In this document: positions 56,243 to 64,000 of the stretch, one piece after another | Position numbering within the stretch: the first letter of the stretch is position 1 | How the letters are laid out: the number at the start of each line of letters is the position of its first letter | Assembly (NCBI GenBank): GCA_013368375.1 | Contig: JAACJP010000052.1 | Coordinates: forward strand, 160,162 to 224,161 | Direction of reading: 5' to 3' | Source: Tricholomella constricta | Taxonomy: Eukaryota > Basidiomycota > Agaricomycetes > Agaricales > Lyophyllaceae | DNA length: 64,000 bases | Translations under genes and position numbers: made by a program | Notes under the pieces: generated by a model | The model's input: only the letters and a program-made list of their open reading frames with translations | Told to the model about the DNA's origin: nothing | The model's database searches: none

Positions 56243-57100
56243 TCATCGCCTCCCCACACCACGATCACGATCCCGAAAACGGTCGCCGTCCGCAGGCCGC
56301 TCGCGCCGCGCATTCCCGTCCCACCGCCGGCGGTCGAAGTCGCGTTCGCGTTCCCGGAAGCCTTCGTCGTACGGGCGTCTGCCTCCCCTGGGCTCCTCCC
56401 GCCCCATCCGGTCCTTGTCGTATGGCGGCGACCTGGAGCGGCGGCGCGGGGAAAGCGCACGGGGCGCTGAGTGATCGATGCGGCGCGGGGGGGAGCGGGA
56501 GCGTAGTCTCTCCCTCTCGCGTTCTCTTTCTGGGCGCGGGGTCCTCGATCTCGACCTGGACGTGGACCTCACGGCCCGGCGGTGCTCCTTCCTAGCGCGC
56601 TTCTCCTCCCGCCGGGCTTCTTTCCGACGACGCTTTTCTTCCTTTTCGAGAGCCTTGGCGGTGGAATCTGTTATGGGTTTGGGTTGTGCTGGAGAGGGCG
56701 GGCTGGCAGCGGCAGTGGGACTACCCGCGGGTGCTATTGTCTTTTTAGCAGGCTCGAATCCCCTGGGTATGGGTGTTAGTATGATATGGGTTGGGTGGAT
56801 TTGAACGCACAGAGCGACGGCAAGGGCATCGGCTTCGAGTTCCTTGACTTTGCGGATTTCGTCGTCGCGCTCGTGCTGGGTCTGGGCTTGGTCACGATTG
56901 TACCAGTGGACGTCCTTGTTCTTCTGCCAACGACCGGTGGGGGCGTTGATGCTGTGACCGAGATAGTTCTGTGGGAATGGGGGTTAGGTGGGACTTTGAC
57001 TGAGAGTAGAACACACCTCGCGGTCTTTGTCTGCAGAGACGTCGGCCCATTTGAATTCAGCTTGACCACCGCGGGTACCGCCTCGGACGGGCTCAAACAT
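56243..57100 (-). CDS. MMtag-family protein M3 (intact)
   Basis: Exons 57100-57017, 56968-56811 and 56762-56243, with two 48-nt introns, give 253 residues. The N-terminal 80 residues match the MMtag domain of human MMTAG2 (C1orf35): MFEPVRGGTRGGQAEFKW, NYLGHSINAPTGRWQKNKD, W-Y, and EADALAVALGFEP across intron 2, whose branch site is a perfect tactaac. A Lys/Glu-rich region with KEEKRRRKEARREEKRARK and a long Arg/Ser-rich tail (RSTSRSRSRT, RDRDRGVGRR) follow, suggesting a nuclear, RNA-associated or splicing-related role. The molecular function of the family is not established. Divergent from the MARVEL-like gene with 102 bp between starts. Confidence 0.85.
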
Positions 57101-57202
57101 GATGGGTGGTGGAAGAGAAGCGAGCACGTGGGCTGACGGACATCAACTGAGACTGCGCACGAAACCGAGTCGACACGAAACCACGACGACACGACTACGA
57201 CT

Positions 57203-58652
57203 ATGGGCGTTCTCGACAAGATAACTGACCTCGCAGCACGCTTCTCTCCACCCAAATCCTTGAAACCACATGCACTATCAGGAGGAATCGGCCATGGCGG
57301 CCACAGTATAGTATTCGATAACAACGTGAGTCTCTACATGAGATTTACGTAAACTCCTTGTTCTTTCATGGGCAGCCGCACGCCTGGCGAACTCGTCTTT
57401 TTGCTGTTTATTCCTGTTCTATGGCTACCATGGATCTGGGTTTATCTTCTTTCTTGGAATTGTTGTCATCTACACACACTGACTACCCGTTAACATTCAG
57501 ATGATCGTGTCCAAACCTACGATCGTGTTTCATTCCTCTCAAATCTTCTTCAACTTTCTTGCCATGGCGTGTTTTGCAAGCGTTGCTGCCTTTCAAGCAA
57601 GATGGAAAGTCGGCCCATGTATGTCGCGTCTCCTCCACTCAACACACAATCACTCACACGCGCCCTACACAGCCGGCCTCTCAGGCTTTGCCCTCTTCAT
57701 CTCCATTGCAGGCATGTTCCTTTCCGCCTTCATGCTCCTCATCCCCGTCCTCTACGAAAAATACGACAAGTTCGTGCGTCTCGCCCGGGCTCTCAAAGAG
57801 GTCCGCGTCGGCTTCATACTCACCGGGACTGGCACCACTGCATCCCTCCTCATCGCGTGCGTTTCCCTTCACTTGAATCTACACTGATACTAAAACCCCC
57901 TCAGCTTCATCGTGACCATCTCCGCGTGGACACAGCCCGGTTGCAAGAACCCTGACAACGATCCGCACGAGGACCTCGGCGACGACTTTAAGAAGGGCCT
58001 CGATGGCTGGTGCAGCACGAAAAAAGCCGCTGCCATCTTCTTCTGGCTCGCTTTTGGTCCGTCGTCTTCTCTCCCCTCTATTATTTCTTTTCTCAACTTC
58101 TCACCAGCATTCTGGCTCGCCTCCTTCATCCTTCTTATCCTCGACTGGCGCTCCGGCAAATTGCACACCGCCCACCCACGCGACCCCCCCTTCGCACGCC
58201 CCGAGAGCACGCATCCCGATGACGACGTCGACCAGGACGACGACGACTACACCCACGTCCCCCGCCCCGCCCAACAGACACAACAATTCCCATCCCATTC
58301 ACAGGCCTTCCAGCAGCCGCCCGGAGGATACTCCCCTTCCTCATCATCCCCTCCACCACTGCCCCCCGGCACTGCGGTACGACCCCGATCCCGCCTCGCC
58401 CTTCGCCGACCCAACCCCTACACGCCCTCCTACCCCACCCCTACTCCCGCCCCTGCAGCGGGCAGACCAAGCATGGACGCGTACGGCGCGTTCTCGGACC
58501 CTGCGCCGACTGGGTTCGCGGGAGCAGGACAGGAACCGCGGGTGAGCCGCACGATGCAGTATGCGGATCCGTACTCCGCTGTTCGGGCCAGTGTGCAGGG
58601 GTCCGGCGTGGGGGGGCCGCCGAGTTATGAGGGATATGGAGGATATCGGTAG
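57203..58652 (+). CDS. MARVEL-like four-span membrane protein
   Basis: Exons 57203-57325, 57501-57618, 57673-57856, 57905-58056 and 58108-58652 give 373 residues. Four hydrophobic spans are seen: IFFNFLAMACFASVAAF, then GFALFISIAGMFLSAFMLLI, FILTGTGTTASLLIA-FIVTI, and AAAIFFWLAFAFWLASFILL. The loop between spans 3 and 4 has a Cys pair and is followed by a D-W-R motif, as in fungal MARVEL/tetraspan proteins of the plasma membrane. The cytosolic tail of about 165 residues is rich in Pro, Ser and Tyr with acidic clusters. Intron 1 (175 nt) is the least certain: it is chosen because it joins VFDNN to MIVSKPTI in phase, and an internal start at 57501 remains possible. Confidence 0.75.
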
Positions 58653-59127
58653 GGTTATCGAGGGGGGAGGGGGGTGGTGACGATCAATCCGCACCGCATT
58701 GCATCGCGCTGCGCCATGTTTGTTATTTATCCGTTTATCGCATTTTGCATGCATGTTGTGCTGTGTGCGTACATGCATGCATGTGCTATGTGTGTGCTTT
58801 TCACTACTATCTTTTTTAATGTACGAGTACACGCGCCGCGGTGGTGTGTGTGTTGTGTTTTGGATGCTTGTGGATGGACTTGGAGGATGTGGTTGCTACT
58901 GCTCTGTACTGGTGTTGGCATGTCAAGTAATATACTTGCTTGTATGGAGCCCCCTCGGACTCTGCCAATTGCTGCGTTCCGATGGGAGAGGGCTGACCTC
59001 CGCCAACCACGAGTCTTCGAAAACGCGCTGGACACTAACAACGGCTATTCATTGACAGTCTCAACTAGGTGTACACAAGCCTACGAAGACCATATTTCTA
59101 GTAGGCTGTCGACATGAACAGAGAGCA
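58653..59127. other. Intergenic region with K 3' flank
   Basis: The first half is a T/G-rich 3' region of the MARVEL-like gene. From about 58980 the sequence resembles K 3' flanks, including the 3' motif near 59070-59090. Confidence 0.5.
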
Positions 59128-60286
59128 CTACCAAGTCTCGGCCGATGCACTATCCTGATCCTCTTCTTGTGCCAAGTACTCCTCATAGTCCGTGATTCCT
59201 AAATCAGGGATGGTCGAGCCTTTTGGGTGATACTTGGCCCAGTGGGAGTGTATCGTCTTCCAAGCAACGACGGCCTCGTTCCAAAAATCTTCGTCTGCCA
59301 ATGCTCTGTCCTCGCGGAGACGCTCGCGGCTCCTTTGCTCGAAAATCTCAGCAGCACTCTTGATGCTGCCATTTTTAACATAAAGGCCACGATGCACATC
59401 GTATAGGCTTAAGTGCAGGAGGTGTTTGAATCAGATTATATTGGCAAGAATCTTTTTGTAAAACTACATACTGGGGAGCTACCAGGTATCGAGGTGGTGC
59501 ATAAACATTACAAGCTCTTTACAGGCAAGCTCGGTTGGCATCGGCTCCACCGCGCCGTCCTCGATGGCAACAGAAAGTGGACATCCATGTGTACTTGCAT
59601 TATGAAAGCCGATGATGACAGGCTCGCCGTCCATGTTCAGGACGTCTGAAGGATACAATTCGCCGTGATCGATGCCCAGCTTGGTGTACAATCTCTCAAG
59701 GAGCTTGACGAGCTTGTGCCTTTAGATTTGCGATTCTGGGCCGTCAGCAATTCAAACGGCGTAATAATGGTTGACAACTTGAACAGCGACACACCTGAAT
59801 GGCCGGTCGTTCTCTAGGTCCTTGAAAAGCACGATACCAAGGGATTCTCCGCAGTATTAGAGCACGAGGCAGGCGCACTTTATAGTGTGTGGGGTGCCAC
59901 TGCGATCCGTCTTACTGTATTCTCCCTTGTAGAAGCCGTAGAACTCGGGAACGCCGTCGCCGTACGTCGGCGCAAGATGGTCCACGTAAAAGTCCGCTTC
60001 GTCCTTCAGGTCGATTATTTCATGTTGGTCATTGCTGATCATGAAGTTGAAGATGACGGTCCTCTCTGCGGCTGCCGCGTCCTGGCCAGCGGCATGGTTG
60101 ACATGCTTCATTGTTTGCCTTGTAGATGGATGTGCCCTCCGAGTCCGAGTCGCTGCAATGCCTCCAGATAGTTGCGTCTTCCAAGACGATAGGAGTTTGA
60201 TCATGGACTGCGTACTTGTCGCCCCAGATGGAGAGAGTGATGGGGTCGAAGGGCACATTATTTAGGAAAGTGAGGCTGCTAGACAT
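59128..60286 (-). pseudogene. Kinase-like pseudogene K8
   Basis: Alignable to the K genes from MSSSLTF at 60286 to the end DQDSASAETW. Lesions: one inserted base after IYKA in exon 1, CAA to TAA in the hinge (CACLVL-stop, near 59857), and a stop in the exon-2 W-W-L-P motif (TGG TAG). The catalytic loop is DHGELYPSDVL and the DFG position reads GFH. Exon 3 is still open and close to K1. It is on the opposite strand to K7 and has no A or M partner. Confidence 0.85.
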
Positions 60287-60977
60287 GGAGTGGGACAAGA
60301 GAATGAAAAAATTGTGATGGGCGAATACTTAGATATGAAGTGAATTCGGAATGTGATCAGAAAATATCCACTTTGTTTCTCGCGAAATGAACGCGGAAGG
60401 CGTGAGATCGATGATATGTTGTTTCCGAGTCAATACGCGCGTACTACTATGTGCAGAGGGTGAGTGGAGCCTCGTTCGACGCAGGGTCAAGACGTGGCGG
60501 AACTTCCTGGTCCATATTACCGGGCCAGGGCTTAGGTTCAAACAGACCCACCGCGATACGATGGTGTGCTTTCCAAGTTTACGTGTGTGTGCCTGCCACA
60601 AATGTATCGGGCGCAAGATGTTGCAAGTGTGGCGAAGGCCTTCTGTGTCGTGTACTCCTGGTTAGCTGGGGTCGTCGGCACCGGCAGGTGAGGTCAAGCC
60701 ACGGACCTCCATACTTAGTAAGGTACATATATTCCAATGACTCGGAAAGAAAGTGGCGCACACTTCTTGAAATATTTGCGTCAACATCGCGACAATGGTA
60801 CAGTTCCCCGACGAGGGCTTTTGAAATGGCCTTGAGCGTGGCAGAAAAAAGCAACTGAAATCGCCAAGAGGCAGATGCGGCATCGCCAGTCCAGTACTCA
60901 GTACTTAATTTCGATACATACTGCAGAACACGGTCAAATTCTTCCCGCTGCACCAATAATCTTAAGTCAAACAGAGC
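60287..60977. other. No recognisable gene
   Basis: The first 100 bp are the former K8 promoter. Several open frames of 90-135 codons on both strands overlap one another without any recognisable domain. Confidence 0.45.
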
Positions 60978-62881
60978 CTAGATCGCTACCTCCGCGACCT
61001 TCTCCACAACCTTCTCAACGTCGTCTGCCTCAGCCTTGGCTCTCTTCTCATCCTGTGGCTCTGCCTTTTCATTACTGGCTGCTGCGATCGCGGACGCAGC
61101 ATCCCTTTTAGCAGCAGCAGCGCTGGCAAAGCTCAGCGTGGCCGCACACTGGGCGCCAACGCCGGCTTGGATGCGCGGGCGTGGTGGCGCTGGCAACTTT
61201 TGGCGAGCCAGAACCGGTGGACCAGTGGTGGGAGCGTGCGAGCGCCCGTGAGGGGGCTCCGCTCGAGGCTTGACGCGAGTTCGTGCGCGATATCGTCAAT
61301 TTGGCTACCTCCCGCTCCTTGTCGAGACGCTCTTCGACTCCTTGTCCTTGTTGGTGACGTCAACGGCCTGGACGCAGCACTGGTCAGATGTGCGCTAAAG
61401 GCAAGGGGAGGAGCGCGAGAGCTTACCGTGCGGCTCCGAAGGGGCTTGCACGTGCGCTTGTAGAGACCGCGGCAGGCGTGGAGCTCATTTTGGGGGAGGA
61501 TAATGGGGTCTGGTGACAGACGCACTGCCCGACCGCGGGAGAAGCTCGAGCTTCCTCCGACCCATCTGTGGTGTGGGGGTGTCGAGCTATCTGCTGTGAC
61601 ATCGTCCGGCCAAACAGTGATCAGAAAATGGGTACGGGTGCGGCGGCAAACTGAAGCTCCAGATAGACTCACGAGAAATGTTAGATTTGGGCCTGGCGCT
61701 CCTCCAATCGCCTTCATCAAGAGCCGTATCTCTGGAGGTCCATGTCCCCTCTGCCCTCATGCTGCCAAACTTCTCTTCCGAGGGTTGGCAGACGGCACAA
61801 ATTTGCTGCCTTTGGTCCACACTTCTGCTTGATCGGCGCGCTGGCCTGGCCTTCAGGGGTCGAGAAACCGGATCTGCGCCTGACGGGCGGCTCGTCGGGG
61901 ACAGAGGGACGAGCTGCGCGGCTGGAACGCCAATCGCTCGCGCCCTCAGCGACGCTGGCAAGACACGCTCTGTGGAAGGAGGCCCATCGAAACGGCGGCG
62001 TGAGGAATCGCGAGATTGGCCGATGTCAGGAAGAGGGCCGTCGCGCCGCCAGGGGTTGTCGAATTGGCTTCATCGTCGAACCCATTGCCTCCACCGAATC
62101 CGCTGCGTTCCTTAGCTGTAGGCGGGATTAGCTAGAACCTCAGAAAGGAGAGAAGTGGATCATTTACGAGGTTCCGCGACGCTTACTCGGACGGTTCGAC
62201 CGGAGAAGTTCTGTGAGGTAGATAAGATTAGCGGGCATGCAGCAGGAAGGGAGTGCTGACCGAGCCGCTTTTTGCCAATGCATCTTTTAATCCGTCCAAT
62301 TCTTCGAACTCGATGTAACCAAAGCCCTTGGGTTTATCCTCGCGGTCCTTGATGATTTTCACAGATTTTGTCTATTCGAAATGTTAACGAAGCGAGTCGT
62401 GGGCTGCGGCGACAATAGACGGACCTTGGACGGACCAAAGAACTCCTCTAATTCTGATTCGGTGAGATCAAAAGCCAGATTGCGATGAACGCAGTGTACG
62501 GAGGTTGAAGTAGGCATTGGGACATCATCCCTAGGCGGGCCAAGTCTGTCGGCTTGAAAATATAGATAGGAGAGTTCAACGATCGACTTCATGAACCAAG
62601 GCAGACGAGCTCACGTCGGCTGGACAAAAAATCATCTCTTCGGCCGTAGCGATCTCCGGGATCGTCATCGTTGCGCGCAGCGGCTATTGCATGGTTTTAC
62701 AAGAGAACCAGATATCAGATCATTGCCACGTACGAGCACTGGGAAGCGAGTCCATCTCGTCCGCCCATGATCCCAAGGCTATTGCACAAAGGTCAGGTTC
62801 GTGAAGGGTAGTGCACGATCGCAAACTTACCGTCGTTCCCAAGGAACTCGTTAAGCGGTATTTTCTTTGCTTTCTTTGGAG
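60978..62881 (-). pseudogene. eIF4B/Tif3-like RRM protein gene, frame-shifted
   Basis: The 5' part is well preserved. Exon 62881-62831 (APKKAKKIPLNEFLGND) and exon 62778-62734 (LGSWADEMDSLPSA) are followed by DRYGRRDDFLSSR, and then an RRM split over introns: NLAFDLTESELEEFFG, VKIIKDREDKPKGFGYIEFE and NFSGRTVRVSVAEP. This is the layout of fungal eIF4B (yeast Tif3, fission yeast Sce3), which stimulates eIF4A in translation initiation. After the RRM, at NGFDDEAN, one base is missing and the frame ends. The Arg-rich continuation is readable only by switching frames at least twice more (for example before DWRSSRAARPS). No start exon was found. It is a pseudogene unless the assembly has errors. 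The RRM also has VHCVHRNL where relatives have a Y-AFVGNL-type RNP. Confidence 0.65.
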
Positions 62882-63090
62882 CTGCGCGATATCTTTGGTC
62901 AGTAAATGCAGAATCGCTGAAAATCAGAGAGCCATACGCATTGCTTGTCACTGTGATTGCTGGAATTCCACTTGTCGCTAAATTTCTGCCAGTGCAATTT
63001 CTCACACAGCTGCCAAAAACGGGACTTTCCGGTCAGCCGAAGTGTGCCGCGGACATGAACAATATATTTTGCTTAACATCCCTGACTGTT
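62882..63090. other. Spacer before the tRNA gene
   Basis: No feature recognised; an in-frame extension of the eIF4B-like exon runs through part of it but shows no homology. Confidence 0.4.
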
Positions 63091-63192
63091 GCCTTCTTGG
63101 CTCAGTTGGCTAGAGCGCAGGTCTCATAGAAATATGACGCATTCTGTGAATGTATAATCCTGAGGTCGCAAGTTCGAGCCTTGCAGAGGGCA
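63091..63192 (+). tRNA. tRNA-Met (anticodon CAT) with a 28-nt intron
   Basis: Folds as a complete cloverleaf. The acceptor stem is GCCTTCT/AGAGGGC with one G-T pair, and the D arm GCTC/GAGC includes the A box (TGGCTCAGTTGG). The anticodon loop is CTCATAA, and the T arm is GCAAG-TTCGAGC-CTTGC (B box). The intron, 63129-63156, lies one base 3' of the anticodon, the canonical nuclear tRNA position. Exons are 63091-63128 and 63157-63192. The innermost pair of the anticodon stem is T-T. The resemblance is to elongator tRNA-Met. Confidence 0.85.
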
Positions 63193-63403
63193 TATGCCAC
63201 GCATCCATTAGTTTTTTTTGTCTGTAAATATCTACTACTGCCGCTTGGAGCTCAGATAACATTGTGGATAGAGCCTAGTCTCGTACCAGGACCGTACACA
63301 TGTAGGTGCTGACAATTGAATTGGGCAGTCTTTCGCTGTATACGTACATAGAAAAGCCTCTAATTTTTCTTTTTTCGCGTCCGGTGCTCGCATCTCTTTT
63401 ATG

Positions 63404-63530
63404 CATTGCCTCCTTGACTCAGTTAGTCCAGGTCAGAGCGCAGGCCTCACAGAAGGACGATGCCATGCATTGCTGAGGTCATTCCTGAGGTCGCATTACA
63501 GAGGTCATAGATTCAACCCGTTGCAGTTTC
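63404..63530 (+). pseudogene. Decayed tRNA-Met-like copy
   Basis: Words of the neighbouring tRNA recur in order: gcctccttgactcagtta, agagcgcagg, ctcacagaa, cctgaggtcgca, and a T-arm-like agattcaaccc. Insertions separate the parts and the stems no longer pair, so it is a tRNA pseudogene or the head of a tRNA-derived SINE. Confidence 0.5.
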
Positions 63531-64000
63531 TTTTTCCGTCGCACCCAAGCCACATCACGGTCTGCAGTCATGGAAGATTGGGGAGCCCCATAGAATAAAA
63601 TGCAAAATCCTGACCTCGAGGACTCTGGTCACTTCATATACATGCCTTTTACGCCTCGAGGCACTGCCAGGTCATGATTCCGGGGATTGGTTCTGGGGTA
63701 TCATCAATGACAGCATTTCAAGTAACGGGTGTGCTGACCCGACAGGCATCGTTGTACGCCACGTGCATTATTGGTCCATTTTCTTTTGGCAGGTAAGCAT
63801 CATTCGAGTGGGTATAGGTGCCGATGTCGACGTCGACCTGGCAGGAACTTTATGTCATAGAATGCAAGGGCAAATTTACATGGTTGAATTCAGAGTTTGC
63901 ATATCGTAGGTGATTAAATGGGCCTGAACACAGAGAGCCGGTAGGCCTGCTGCTCAGCAGTTGGATGTGACTCTGAGGTGGGGGGGGACGCATGGAAACA
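63531..64000. other. No recognisable gene
   Basis: No conserved coding segment, repeat or RNA seen to the end of the window. Confidence 0.4.

Larger units (their letters stand above)
52497..57281. repeat. Segmental duplication, copy b (A3-K7-M3), probable source
   Basis: Counterpart of 19945-24826. Contains A3, K7, intact M3 and the beginning of the intact MARVEL-like gene, which continues past the right edge at 57281. Confidence 0.8.

Noticed and set aside
60387..60956. Overlapping open frames of 90-135 codons on both strands
   Set aside because: They overlap in several frames, have no splice partners and show no recognisable motif.
63250..63335. Possible tRNA-Thr-like fold (loop TCTCGTA)
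   Set aside because: D-arm and anticodon-like parts are present, but no acceptor or T-arm pairing was found.

Overview
The window looks like genomic DNA of a mushroom-forming basidiomycete (Agaricomycetes). Genes carry many short GT-AG introns of about 48-97 nt, housekeeping proteins are of fungal type, and the lineage-typical families are present: an MLKL-like N-terminal domain, a DUF6729/exonuclease protein, chromodomain-bearing Ty3/Gypsy elements and an intron-containing nuclear tRNA. All gene models were spliced by eye; exon positions are given where the reading frame closes exactly.

Layout. 1-9.4 kb is mostly ordinary gene space: a remnant of a kinase-like gene, an Lsb1/Pin3-type SH3 protein, a first complete kinase-like gene (K1), a cysteine-rich GPI-anchored secreted protein, and the OLA1/YchF ATPase. 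One OLA1 intron position holds four complete introns joined AG|GT with no exon between them, each carrying one copy of a 75-nt structured RNA element. From 9.4 to 24.8 kb a segmentally duplicated block repeats three gene families. These are an unknown 3-exon protein (here A), a 3-exon kinase-like protein (here K) transcribed divergently from A, and an MMtag-family protein (here M). The order is A1-K2-M1a, then two further K-M units plus a truncated K in tandem, then A2-K6-M2. A third A3-K7-M3 block lies at 52.5-57.3 kb, where M3 is intact and continues into an intact MARVEL-like membrane protein gene. That makes this block the likely source of the 19.9-24.8 kb copy.

Between the blocks (24.8-52.5 kb) lies repeat-rich DNA. 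It holds a 469-bp MITE-like element at the duplication edge, a dead MLKL-like gene, a complete 6.9-kb Ty3/Gypsy chromovirus (element 1, TSD GGCGT), and a large transposon-related gene. That gene combines AT-hooks, DUF6729, a DDE-like segment and a WRN-like exonuclease, and is split by a second 6.2-kb chromovirus (element 2, TSD GAAAC). The last 7 kb holds a dead K gene (K8), a decayed eIF4B-like gene, a tRNA-Met(CAT) with an intron, and tRNA-derived debris.

How it fits together. The A and K families stay open over all exons in three A copies and six K copies, while the neighbouring M copies mostly decay. This suggests the divergent A/K pair is what selection, or self-propagation, retains. The two retroelements look recent (LTR pairs identical or nearly so) but already carry stop codons, two of them CGA-to-TGA.
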